Below, one piece after another: positions 35,377 to 43,593 of a stretch of DNA of 54,749 nucleotides. Origin of the DNA: Planctomycetaceae bacterium (GTDB lineage Bacteria; Planctomycetota; Planctomycetia; Planctomycetales; Planctomycetaceae); contig PBSL01000029.1 of assembly GCA_002726205.1 (NCBI GenBank), forward strand, positions 1-54,749. Reading direction: 5' to 3'. Each line of letters opens with the position of its first letter. Position 1 is the first letter of the stretch. Both the position numbers and the translations under genes were made by a program. The notes beneath the pieces were generated by a model, which saw only the letters and a program-made list of their open reading frames with translations, ran no database searches and was not told the DNA's origin.

Positions 35377-35801
35377 GCGAACAGGATGCGGCGACAACAC
35401 CGATCGTCGTACGGACGCTGGACCACGTGACGCTGGTTGTCGTCGACCTGGCGGCCAGTCGCGAATTCTACGTGGGCCTGCTGGGGATGGAAGAGGTGCT
35501 CAGACCGTCGTTTTCCTTCGACGGGTTGTGGTTTCAGAGTGGCCCAGCCCAGGTGCACCTGATCCTCGAGTCGGAGGACTCCGGCCCGGCCGGCAACCTT
35601 GTGCCGGCCGAACGTCGCGGCTCCCGAACCCACCACTGCGCTTTTCTGGTCGACGACGCCCATGCCTGTGCCGAAAGATTGCAGGCGGTGGGCGTGTCGA
35701 TTGTCGCGGGACCGAAAGAACGGGCCGATGGTGCTGTCCAGGTGTTTGTGTGCGATCCCGACGGCCACGTGATCGAATTGACATCGGTGCCCGGTCGCTG
35801 A
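35373..35801 (+). CDS. VOC (glyoxalase/bleomycin resistance) superfamily protein
   Basis: 142 residues, two beta-alpha-beta-beta-beta modules. Candidate metal ligands sit in the usual strands: His in 'LDHVTLVV', His in 'QVHLILE', a His pair in 'THHCAFLVDD' and Glu in 'HVIELTS'. Members isomerise, cleave or bind small molecules; the substrate here cannot be told from sequence. It is coupled to the YunC gene by a 4-nt overlap, which points to a shared pathway. The stop is followed by 157 nt without a gene. Confidence 0.88.
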   Translation: MSEQDAATTPIVVRTLDHVTLVVVDLAASREFYVGLLGMEEVLRPSFSFDGLWFQSGPAQVHLILESEDSGPAGNLVPAERRGSRTHHCAFLVDDAHACAERLQAVGVSIVAGPKERADGAVQVFVCDPDGHVIELTSVPGR

Positions 35802-35856
35802 TTTCGGCCAGCGATATCCAGAAAAAGGCGACTGGACCGGAGCGTTTTGACCGATC

Positions 35857-35862
35857 TATACT
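35857..35862 (+). promoter_or_regulatory. Candidate -10 element for the 65-residue membrane protein
   Basis: TATACT, five of six matches to TATAAT. No good -35 lies at 16-18 nt; the TTGACC seen just upstream is only 4 nt away. It is about 96 nt before the ATG at 35959. Confidence 0.25.
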
Positions 35863-35958
35863 GTGTTCACCGAAGAAGGGACGGCGCGCTTGACGGTGGC
35901 CGTTTGTCCGCGGAGCCCAGTCAGGGTTGGCCGTTGTTATCCAGGCAGTAGGCGATTC

Positions 35959-36156
35959 ATGAAGGCAATGATCTTGATATCGATCGGTGTCGCGGCACTG
36001 GTCGGACTCATGTCGCTGTTTGACATGATCCTGGGTTTCCTGGGCCGGGCCGAGTCGGCCCCGTTTGCCGGACAGGTGATGATGGACATCATGTTCCTGG
36101 CCGCCACCGGCGTGATTGCCTGGATGGGCTTCGAGTCGCTGCAGGATCAAAAGTGA
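35959..36156 (+). CDS. Small two-helix membrane protein
   Basis: 65 residues, no recognised family. Two hydrophobic helices (about residues 4-26 and 39-57) are joined by a short loop 'LGRAESAPFAGQ'; the end 'ESLQDQK' is polar. The start at 35959 is chosen because translation from the GTG at 35863 would add a basic stretch that is not membrane-like. It is convergent with the topoisomerase B subunit gene. Function unknown; the length and regular hydrophobicity suggest a real protein. Confidence 0.65.
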   Translation: MKAMILISIGVAALVGLMSLFDMILGFLGRAESAPFAGQVMMDIMFLAATGVIAWMGFESLQDQK

Positions 36157-36199
36157 GCGGGACACTCGTTGCCGACCGGGGTGGTGCCAACGGCTACGG

Positions 36200-38131
36200 C
36201 TAGATGTCCAGGTCGTCGACTTCGCCGGCCTCTTCCATGATCACGCGGTAGCGTTCGCTGGCGTCCCGGCCGAGAAGCTGGCGGAAGGTGTTGTCGGCGT
36301 CGAGTTGGCTTTCGATATCGACCCGCAACAGGATTCGCTTGCCTGGGTCGAGTGTTGTGTCTCTCAATTGCTCGGAATTCATCTCACCGAGTCCCTTGAA
36401 GCGATCGATGACAATCTTGCGACCGGCCGTCGCGTCGGAGATCACGCGTTCCTTGTCCGCATCATCCTGCGCATAAAACGTTTCGTTGCCGATCTCGATC
36501 CGGTACAGCGGGGGTTGTGCGATGAAGAGCTTTCCCTGCCGGATCAGTTCGCGCATGTGCCGGAAGAAAAAGGTCAACAGCAGCGTGGTGATGTGATAGC
36601 CGTCGCTGTCGGCGTCCATCAGCAGGATGATCCGCTCGTAGCGGAGCTTGTGGATATCGAAATGCGGGCCGATGCTGGTACCGAGTGTCTCGACGAGGTC
36701 CTGGATCGACTGGTTTGACATGATCTTGGATGTCGAGAGCGATTCGGTGTTGAGAACCTTGCCCCGCAGTGGCAGAACTGCCTGCGTCCGGTTGTTGCGG
36801 CCCATGGCCGCGGTGCCTCCGGCCGAGTCACCCTCGACGATGAAGAGTTCACTTTCGTCACGATTGCCTGCGCGGCAATCGTAGAGCTTGCCGGGCAGGG
36901 TGCTGCGGTGATTGACAGGAGTCTTTCGCCGAATCTCGCTGGCGGCGTCCCGGCTGGCCAGCCGGGCCCGTGCGGCCAGTACGATCCGCCCGATCACGTC
37001 ATCGGCGGTTGACGGATTGGCGTTCAACCAGGTTTCCAGTCCCGGTCTGACCAGGCTCTCGACCTGGCCGGTCATCTCGACATTGTTGAGTTTCTCTTTT
37101 GTCTGTCCCTGGAACATCGGGTCGCCGTGGAAGATCGAGAGAATGGCGACGATGCCTTCGCGGATGTCGTCGTTGGTGATCGAGACACCCTTGGGCTTGA
37201 TGCCGTGGACATCCATGTAGTTCTTGATCGCCTTGGCCACGCCACTCCTCAGACCGCTCTCATGGGTTCCACCGGCGTGGGTACGGATGCCATTGACATA
37301 GCTGCGGATTTCCTCGTCGGTGGCTTCGGTCCAGTGCAGTACCAGTTCGATGCGGATCTCTTTCTCGTCCTTTTCGGTGGCAAATGCCGTGTCGTGCAAC
37401 GGCTTCTTCTGTTCCTCGGCAGTGATCTTTTGCAGGTAGGCCCCGATTCCCTCGGGATGAAACAACTCGTGGGTTTCCTGCTTCGGTTCGTCGTGGAAGA
37501 AGATCTTCAATCCACCATGGATAAACGACACGTCCTCGAGGTGTTGGCGGATGATGTCGGAGTTGAACTTGGTGCGTCGAAAAATCGAATCGTCGGGGCG
37601 GAAATAAATCGTCGTTCCGTGTCCGCGGACGCGGCGGACTTTCTTGACCGCCGCTGTTGGTCGGCCCTGCTTGTATTTCTGGACCCATTCGTGGCCTTCA
37701 CGTCGCACGGTGGCGATCAGTTCGGCCGAGAGAGCATTGACGACCGATGAGCCGACACCGTGGAGACCTCCACTGCGGGCATAGTTCTTGTCAGAGAATT
37801 TCCCGCCGGCATGCAGAGTGGTCAGGATCAACTCGAGTGCCGATTTCTTGGTCTTGGGGTGCTTGTCGACTGGGATGCCACGACCGTTGTCGCTGACGGT
37901 GATGGAACTACCGTCCTCGTGCAACGTGACATTGATCCGGTCGGTTTCGTCGGCAAGAAACTCATCGACCGAGTTGTCGACAATTTCCCACAGCAGGTGA
38001 TGCAAGCCCCGGGTGTCGGTGGTGCCGATGTACATTGCCGGTCGGCGGCGGACTGCCTCGAGCCCCTCGAGAACTTCGATGTCCTTGGCCCGGTAGCTTG
38101 TTTTCTTCTCCATCGTGGCCGCCATCGTCAC
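36200..38131 (-). CDS. Type IIA topoisomerase B subunit (GyrB/ParE-like)
   Basis: 643 residues. ATPase and Toprim subunit of gyrase or topoisomerase IV. The GHKL ATP site has 'IVDNSVDE', 'DNGRGIPVDKHP' and 'GGLHGVGSSVVNALS'. The Toprim domain has 'EGDSAGG' (about residue 430) and 'DADSDGYH' (about 505), where most GyrB proteins have DADVDGSH; the acidic residues are kept. 'KGLGEM' follows. The long insert of proteobacterial GyrB is absent. The GTG at 38131 overlaps the A-subunit stop by 4 nt (GTGA); ATGs at 38125 or 38113 are alternatives. Gyrase versus topoisomerase IV is undecided. Confidence 0.9.
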   Translation of the reverse strand: MTMAATMEKKTSYRAKDIEVLEGLEAVRRRPAMYIGTTDTRGLHHLLWEIVDNSVDEFLADETDRINVTLHEDGSSITVSDNGRGIPVDKHPKTKKSALELILTTLHAGGKFSDKNYARSGGLHGVGSSVVNALSAELIATVRREGHEWVQKYKQGRPTAAVKKVRRVRGHGTTIYFRPDDSIFRRTKFNSDIIRQHLEDVSFIHGGLKIFFHDEPKQETHELFHPEGIGAYLQKITAEEQKKPLHDTAFATEKDEKEIRIELVLHWTEATDEEIRSYVNGIRTHAGGTHESGLRSGVAKAIKNYMDVHGIKPKGVSITNDDIREGIVAILSIFHGDPMFQGQTKEKLNNVEMTGQVESLVRPGLETWLNANPSTADDVIGRIVLAARARLASRDAASEIRRKTPVNHRSTLPGKLYDCRAGNRDESELFIVEGDSAGGTAAMGRNNRTQAVLPLRGKVLNTESLSTSKIMSNQSIQDLVETLGTSIGPHFDIHKLRYERIILLMDADSDGYHITTLLLTFFFRHMRELIRQGKLFIAQPPLYRIEIGNETFYAQDDADKERVISDATAGRKIVIDRFKGLGEMNSEQLRDTTLDPGKRILLRVDIESQLDADNTFRQLLGRDASERYRVIMEEAGEVDDLDI

Positions 38132-40575
38132 TCGCTTTCGTACTCGGACCAGTCCACCAGATCGATCTCGGGTCGCACGATCTCGGCAAATCCGGTTCGC
38201 TGCGACGTCTTCACGCCACGGCCTCCGCGGGAGGTGAGCGTGTACTTGGTCTGGCCGAAACTGAGAACCTTGTCGTTGATGTTCCTGATTCGCAGAGCGT
38301 CACTGGGACGGGTCAACTGCATGGCACCGAGTACCTCGTCCCGATCCTCGAGCTTGAGTCCGCGGACACCCTTGCCGGGACCGGCCAGAACGGGGATGTC
38401 GCAGACCCGGAAGTGGATCAACCTTGCCTCACGCGACACGATGAACAAGGTCTTGCCGCTGCCGACAAGATCGGCGTAGGCGACGTGGTCTCCGGAGTTG
38501 AGACGGCAGTACCGACGGCCATTTCGCGTTGAGGGGGCCCGGAAGGAACTGAAGCTGAACCGCATGACCTGGCCTCTTGCGGTGACAATCAGCAGGTAAG
38601 GTGCCGGCGTCGCTTCGCCGCGGACATTGGCATCCTCGGGTGTGAATCGCGGATCGGTCGTGATCGCGTTGACGATGTGAACGCCGTCGGCCAGCTTGAC
38701 GTGCTTTGACAGTGGATCACCGTAGCCGGAGGACGCGGGGACCTGGTCGGTTGAGAGCGTGTAGGCGGTGCCGTCGCTTGAGAGGATGACGACATTGTCG
38801 AGCGTGCTGGCGGGAACCACCGACAGCACGCTGTCACCCTCACGGACCCGTGTCGACTCGACCTTTGTCAGCCGTCCGACCCGCTTGACCCAGCCGTCGT
38901 GAGTGACCACGACATTGGTGTTCTCGCGAACAATGTAGGTCTGTGCATCAAACTCGGTGATCTCGTTGGTCGATCCCACGGAGGTTCGCCGCTTGTCACC
39001 GAATTCGGCAGCGACGTCGAGCAGTTCCTGCTTGACCACGGCCCACAGTTGTTTGGGTGACTTCAGCAGCTTCTCGATCTCCGCAGCCTCGCTCCGCTTT
39101 TCCTCGAGTTCCTCACGAATCCCGTTGATCTCGAGCTTGCTGATGCGATACAGCTGGAGTTCGAGGATCGCGTAGGTCTGGATTTCATCCAGCGGAAAGG
39201 CCTTCATCAGCTTTTCTGCGGCGTCGGCCTTTCCGTTGCTTCGACGGATCAGCTTCAGGGCCTTGTCGAGCCCGCTGAAGATGATCGCGAAACCCTCGAG
39301 AATGTGAATCCGTTTGCGGAGTTGCTCGAGCTGGAATTCGTAACGACGGCGGACTGTCTCGAAACGGAAGTCGTTGAAACAACGCAGTAGTTCACCGAGA
39401 CCGAGACGACGGGGTACGAGGCCGCCGCTGGAATCAGGCACCAGTGCGGTGGCGTTGTAGGAGATGTTCTGTTCCAGCGGCGTGTGCTTGTAGAGATAGG
39501 CCATCACCGCCTCGGGATCGGCGTCCGGCCTGGTTTCCAGGACGATGCTCAAACCCGATTCGTCGGATGTTTCGTCGATCAAGTCGAGCAGTTGGGGGAG
39601 CTTGCGGTCGGCAATGATCTGTCCGATTTCTGTCTTGAGAGCATCGGTGGCAACACCGTAGGGAACCGAGTGAATGACGATTCGACCGGCCGAGCCCTTT
39701 CGTTTACCCGACCCGGACTTCCACTCGCCTCGAAGCTTGATCGAACCACGTCCACTCTTGTAGGCCTCCCGGAGTGTCTTCTTGTCCGAGACGATCCGTC
39801 CGCCCAACGGGAAGTCCGGACTCTTGATGTAGGACATCAACTTGCCGGTCGTCGCCGTGGGGTTGGCAATCAGGTGGATGCAGGCCTTGATGACTTCGAC
39901 AAGGTTGTGCGGAGGAATGCTTGTGGCCATGCCGACGGCAATGCCCTGGGTCCCGTTGACCAGGAGATTGGGGAAGCGGGCGGGCAGGACGATTGGTTCG
40001 GATCGCGTCGCGTCGTAGTTCAGTCGCATGTCGACGGTCTGGTAGCGCAATTCCTGCATCAGGTGTTCTGCAACCGGTGTCAAGCGGGCCTCGGTGTAGC
40101 GGGCAGCCGCGGCCCCCATGCCCATCACAGAACCAAAATTGCCCTGGCCGTTGACGAGCGGGAAACGCAGCGTGAAGTCCTGGGCCATTCGTACCAGGGC
40201 CTCGTAGACCGCCGTCTCGCCGTGCGGGTGGTAGTTGCCGGTCGTGTCGCCGCAGATCTTCATCGACTTGCGTGGCTTGGTCGTCGGACTCAAGTGCAGG
40301 TCGTGGTACATCGCGTAGAGGATTCGCCGTTGCACCGGCTTGAGGCCGTCGCGAGCGTCGGGCAGGGCCCGTGACTGGATGACCGACATCGCGTAGTTGA
40401 GGTAGCGGCGACGAGTTTCCTGGCTGATCGAGACATACTCGATCCGGTTGTCAGCGGAGGCGTCGGCTTTCTTGCCGGACCGCTGGCGCGACGTACTACC
40501 CCGAGGCTGTGCCTTTTTTCGGGATCGACCGTTCTTTTTTGGCGTCGGCTTACGGGCCAAGCCTCTCTCCTTCAT
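38128..40575 (-). CDS. Type IIA topoisomerase A subunit (GyrA/ParC-like), divergent
   Basis: 815 residues. DNA breakage-reunion subunit. A basic Lys/Arg-rich N-terminal tail of about 40 residues precedes the core. The catalytic Tyr160 is in 'AAAARYTEARL' and the quinolone-region helix is 'HPHGETAVYEALVRM'. The segment before the tyrosine is 'GNFGSVMGMG', where usual GyrA has 'GNFGSIDGDS', so the acidic pair is missing. The C-terminal beta-pinwheel blades are present ('GKGVRGLKLEDRDEVLGA'). No canonical GyrA box (QRRGGKG-type) is seen in the first blade; 'SRGGRGVK' occurs only in the last. This looks like a second, non-gyrase paralogue, coupled to its B subunit. Confidence 0.9.
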   Translation of the reverse strand: MKERGLARKPTPKKNGRSRKKAQPRGSTSRQRSGKKADASADNRIEYVSISQETRRRYLNYAMSVIQSRALPDARDGLKPVQRRILYAMYHDLHLSPTTKPRKSMKICGDTTGNYHPHGETAVYEALVRMAQDFTLRFPLVNGQGNFGSVMGMGAAAARYTEARLTPVAEHLMQELRYQTVDMRLNYDATRSEPIVLPARFPNLLVNGTQGIAVGMATSIPPHNLVEVIKACIHLIANPTATTGKLMSYIKSPDFPLGGRIVSDKKTLREAYKSGRGSIKLRGEWKSGSGKRKGSAGRIVIHSVPYGVATDALKTEIGQIIADRKLPQLLDLIDETSDESGLSIVLETRPDADPEAVMAYLYKHTPLEQNISYNATALVPDSSGGLVPRRLGLGELLRCFNDFRFETVRRRYEFQLEQLRKRIHILEGFAIIFSGLDKALKLIRRSNGKADAAEKLMKAFPLDEIQTYAILELQLYRISKLEINGIREELEEKRSEAAEIEKLLKSPKQLWAVVKQELLDVAAEFGDKRRTSVGSTNEITEFDAQTYIVRENTNVVVTHDGWVKRVGRLTKVESTRVREGDSVLSVVPASTLDNVVILSSDGTAYTLSTDQVPASSGYGDPLSKHVKLADGVHIVNAITTDPRFTPEDANVRGEATPAPYLLIVTARGQVMRFSFSSFRAPSTRNGRRYCRLNSGDHVAYADLVGSGKTLFIVSREARLIHFRVCDIPVLAGPGKGVRGLKLEDRDEVLGAMQLTRPSDALRIRNINDKVLSFGQTKYTLTSRGGRGVKTSQRTGFAEIVRPEIDLVDWSEYESE

Positions 40576-40911
40576 CGACGGTCATTGCGTTCCTCCCTGA
40601 CACCAAGCCTCGTGTCGTCGACCCAACACCGCGTGCCGCAACGGGGTGTTAGATTGTAGGGATTCTGACGATTTTTCAAGACCAAACGGTTGCACCAGTT
40701 GATCGTATCGTAACGCTCACGTAACCAGTATCGGCAACACAACATGTTTGAATCACTTGCGTTACGTCGAAGCCATTGAAACCTCGCAAATGGATCAGAA
40801 CGGTTCATTACACCAATCCGTACAAGCCGAAGCCATGTCTGAACGCCACGAAACGCGCGGGCGTGTACTTAGCGGTTGACGAATGACGGATTCCGATGAA
40901 AGGGATGGGGC
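40576..40911. other. AT-richer divergent intergenic region
   Basis: 336 bases between the topoisomerase A gene and the first secreted-protein gene. It is visibly richer in A/T than its surroundings. It contains a minus-strand promoter candidate at 40653-40679. I found no clear plus-strand promoter; a TTGACG at 40876-40881 lacks a -10. A 78-codon minus-strand frame through it has no protein-like features. Confidence 0.5.
40653..40679 (-). promoter_or_regulatory. Candidate sigma-70 promoter for the topoisomerase operon
   Basis: On the minus strand TTGAAA (40674-40679), 15-nt spacer, TACAAT (40653-40658). Both boxes are good matches but the spacer is short. It lies 78 nt upstream of the A-subunit ATG. 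Confidence 0.4.
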
Positions 40912-41547
40912 ATGATGGCTAACAGAGTTTTCAGTGTGCTGATCTGTGTTGTGTTGGCGTCAATCGCCTTGCCCTCGACGCAGGCCTCCGAGCCCGCACC
41001 GCGACGGTCCCTCCAGCAGTGGTGGCACCAACAATCCCTGACTTTTTCGCAGCGGCACGGCAGCGACTCGGTCGCCGTACCACGGCAGGTTTACGCTCCG
41101 CGATTCGCCAGGCCGGCGACCCCGCTGCGACGGTCGCGTTCGGTGGCTGGTCCACAGCAATACCAGAGGCCGATTCGTCGCGTCTCGGGACTGGCTCCCA
41201 AGGTGCCGGCCGATCAGCCACCCAAGCCGCCGAGTGCCGCCGGAATTGTCCGCCTTAACTCACCGCTTTATCCGGCACCCCGCCAGAACATCCCGCACCA
41301 GGTCGGTGGTGTTGTTATCACCAACCCGGCACTGGCTCCGCACGAAATGCTCTACGAACACGAGTACCGTGCTCTTTACCCGCCCTTCTACTATCGCGTC
41401 AAGGGTTCGTGGATGTGGACTCCGTTTGGGATCGAGTCACACGACAAGTGGGAACTGGTCGGAACCGAAGTCCGCGTACGGTATGAGAGTGAGCAGGGCC
41501 TGATCAAGCGACTGGGCAACATGATCGTTAGACCGTTCTTTGATTGA
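40912..41547 (+). CDS. Small secreted protein, first of three
   Basis: 211 residues, no recognised family. Signal peptide 'FSVLICVVLASIALPSTQA' ends near residue 25. The mature region begins with a basic, Gln/Arg/Pro-rich stretch and ends with a compact, aromatic-rich part ('YEHEYRALYPPFYYRVKGSWMW', here in part as ALYPPFYYRVKGSWMW, then 'DKWELVGTEVRVRYES'). A second ATG one codon later (40915) is possible. Three consecutive genes on this strand encode secreted proteins of this general type with gaps of 60-80 nt, so they probably form one operon. Probably an envelope or surface component; this is inference. Confidence 0.75.
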   Translation: MMANRVFSVLICVVLASIALPSTQASEPAPRRSLQQWWHQQSLTFSQRHGSDSVAVPRQVYAPRFARPATPLRRSRSVAGPQQYQRPIRRVSGLAPKVPADQPPKPPSAAGIVRLNSPLYPAPRQNIPHQVGGVVITNPALAPHEMLYEHEYRALYPPFYYRVKGSWMWTPFGIESHDKWELVGTEVRVRYESEQGLIKRLGNMIVRPFFD

Positions 41548-41625
41548 TCCACCGCGACTTGGTGACTCAGACCACGTTCTGCACGGTTTCGAAATTCAAT
41601 GGATGATCCGAAAAGAGCCACGACC

Positions 41626-42960
41626 ATGAAGCCAACCGACACACTCTCGCGATTCGCCCGTCTTGCCTTCACCCTGGCACTGTTGGTCGCGCCGCTGATT
41701 CTCTTTGCCCAGGATTCGGTGCCCGTCGGCGAACGATTGGCGCCACCGAGCGAACCCGTCCCGCCGGGCGATGAAGAGAAGATCCTCTCGAGTCCGGAGG
41801 CGACCAGTCGGCAAGCAGGTGACCAGGGGCAGGCTGTCGAGATCCCCCGGGAAGCACGTGTAAAGGCACCTGAGAAAGCACCTGAGAAAGCACCTGAGAA
41901 AGCACCTGAGAAAGCTGTTGCGACGGCCATCGCAGAAGCTCTTACAGGCCGCACAACGGCTCCTGTGGAAGACTTCTCCGAGGTGAACCGTCGTGCGCGA
42001 TCGGCCGATCGGGACCTGTCGGATCGGCAGTCCTCGTTCCTGAAGTCGACACCGGTTCGTCAGAAGGTGATCCGGCGTCGCAGACTCGGTTTCTTGATGA
42101 TGCCCCTACGCAAGCCCAAGGCGATTGTGCCCACCCAACGCAAAGTGATTGATCCGAAGGAAGTTCGGGAGAAGACCCGGGAAGCGCTCTCGAAGATCTC
42201 TCCGATTCTCCACGGGAGTGCCCCATTGACGAACACTGACATGGCGCCGTCGTCGATCGTTCTGGACCAACTCCAGGAGATCTACCGACGCAACGGGCTG
42301 GAGATGCCCACCATGACACTCAAGGATTTCAACTTGCCGTCAGAGAATATTGCCGAAGAGTCCCCGGCACCGGGATCGGCGCCGTTTCCCGATGCGCCGG
42401 CGGTCTCGACGTTGATCTCCAACAGCGTGGTCGAGCAGAACAGCGTCGCCGAACCCGGTTTTGTCCAGATCAGTGATGCCCAGGTGACGCCGCCGACGCC
42501 GGCTGAAAGTTTCATGGAAGAACTGGTTGGGGCGTCGGCCCAGAACCCGTCTGACGCGGCAACGGTTGTCGAGGTCGGTCTGGATAGTCGTGACGATCCC
42601 CAGGACGATGAAATCGACGAGAACGCCGGTCGGGTGACGTTGACTGATCTGTGGAACGAACACTCTCTTTATTTCAGAGAACGTAACCTGGAGCAGAGCC
42701 AGGTGATTTCGACCTGGATGTACGACGAACTGGGGTTGTACACACCAGCGAGCACTGGCAGTGCTGCCCCGTTCGGAACCTACCAGATGATCTACCCGGT
42801 CAACCCCGGCTACTTTGATCCTCGAGACACTCGACTCTACGGTGCCCAGGGAGCTGGTGTCCCGATCACGGTGCCTTTGGCCCCCAACGTGGGATCGGCC
42901 TACAACTATGGCACGGGGCTGCCAGCCAGCCGACTGACCCCAATCTCGGTTCCCCGTTGA
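41626..42960 (+). CDS. Secreted low-complexity protein, second of three
   Basis: 444 residues, no recognised family. Signal peptide 'LAFTLALLVAPLILFAQ' ends near residue 30; the ATG at 41626 is preferred over one at 41599, which would lengthen the n-region. Residues ~80-100 contain four Ala-Pro-Glu-Lys repeats encoded by perfect 12-bp DNA repeats. Most of the centre is Pro/Glu/Ser/Asp-rich and probably disordered. The C-terminal ~110 residues look folded ('LTDLWNEHSLYFRERNLEQSQ', here in part as LWNEHSLYFRERN, and 'YDELGLYTPAST'). 'DLWNEHSLYF' recalls 'QWWHQQSLTF' in the preceding gene, hinting at a shared motif. Confidence 0.75.
   Translation: MKPTDTLSRFARLAFTLALLVAPLILFAQDSVPVGERLAPPSEPVPPGDEEKILSSPEATSRQAGDQGQAVEIPREARVKAPEKAPEKAPEKAPEKAVATAIAEALTGRTTAPVEDFSEVNRRARSADRDLSDRQSSFLKSTPVRQKVIRRRRLGFLMMPLRKPKAIVPTQRKVIDPKEVREKTREALSKISPILHGSAPLTNTDMAPSSIVLDQLQEIYRRNGLEMPTMTLKDFNLPSENIAEESPAPGSAPFPDAPAVSTLISNSVVEQNSVAEPGFVQISDAQVTPPTPAESFMEELVGASAQNPSDAATVVEVGLDSRDDPQDDEIDENAGRVTLTDLWNEHSLYFRERNLEQSQVISTWMYDELGLYTPASTGSAAPFGTYQMIYPVNPGYFDPRDTRLYGAQGAGVPITVPLAPNVGSAYNYGTGLPASRLTPISVPR
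41866..41913 (+). repeat. Four perfect 12-bp repeats (Ala-Pro-Glu-Lys coding)
   Basis: The unit gcacctgagaaa occurs four times without a mismatch. Codon identity in all copies suggests recent expansion or frequent slippage; each change adds or removes four residues in frame. Confidence 0.95.
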
Positions 42961-43027
42961 ACCATTCGCCTGGATCCTGTCTCCCGGTTCCTCGGGAGCG
43001 GTCAATTGACGCACGAGGCCCATACCG

Positions 43028-43564
43028 ATGCAACGACTCCTTCGCAGACCGCTGGCGTTTTCTCTCTTCAGCCTGATTGTCCTGGCTGTCGTCACCGCCA
43101 ATGTGCGGGCTGACGAACCGGCAGCGAAGGCCAGCGACAGCACGTTGGTGACCGAAACAGCCGCCCCGTCGATTCTTGCCGGGTTCCTGGACGTCGGGTA
43201 TGCTCGCGTGTCCCGAAAGGACTGGACCCCTCCGCGGAAGTTCCAGGTTTTTCGAGCACCGGCCGTCTACTCGCGAATGTACCCCGAGCGGTTTTACGGT
43301 CAGGCGGGGCCACCGACAACGGGTCCGATCCGGCATTACTCGATCATTCCGATGCCGACCGACACGACCCAGCTTGGTTACTACTACCGGCGGGTTCCTT
43401 CCTGGCAGCCTCGCCGCATGTTGCCACCAATCCCCCGTCCCTCGCGGTGGCACGATCGGACTCCCATTCCCTCGATGAGGAGTCGTGATCGGGTTCCGGC
43501 TCAGAGAACAGCCCCCGCCTCGCCCAGGACCCAGGCGGGGACCGTTCCCAACGTGATCCGCTAA
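43028..43564 (+). CDS. Small secreted basic protein, third of three
   Basis: 178 residues, no recognised family. Signal peptide 'LAFSLFSLIVLAVVTANVRA' ends near residue 28. The mature protein is rich in Pro, Arg and Tyr ('YSRMYPERFYGQAG', 'LGYYYRRVPSWQPRRMLPP') with a predicted disordered, basic tail. It follows the second secreted gene by 67 nt; that gap contains a small inverted repeat CTCCCG-N6-CGGGAG (about 42980-42997) with no T-run after it. It is convergent with the large TPR gene. A role at the cell surface is plausible only by analogy. Confidence 0.7.
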   Translation: MQRLLRRPLAFSLFSLIVLAVVTANVRADEPAAKASDSTLVTETAAPSILAGFLDVGYARVSRKDWTPPRKFQVFRAPAVYSRMYPERFYGQAGPPTTGPIRHYSIIPMPTDTTQLGYYYRRVPSWQPRRMLPPIPRPSRWHDRTPIPSMRSRDRVPAQRTAPASPRTQAGTVPNVIR

Positions 43565-43593
43565 GCCGCAGGTGAGGGACCCCGGGGCCTTTT

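Noticed and set aside
35863-35958. Upstream start for the small membrane protein
   Set aside because: The added 32 residues are basic and disordered and begin right after a -10-like TATACT; the ATG at 35959 starts directly before the first helix.
40572-40808. 78-codon minus-strand frame upstream of the topoisomerase A gene
   Set aside because: It spans the promoter candidate, overlaps the A-subunit start and has no protein-like features.
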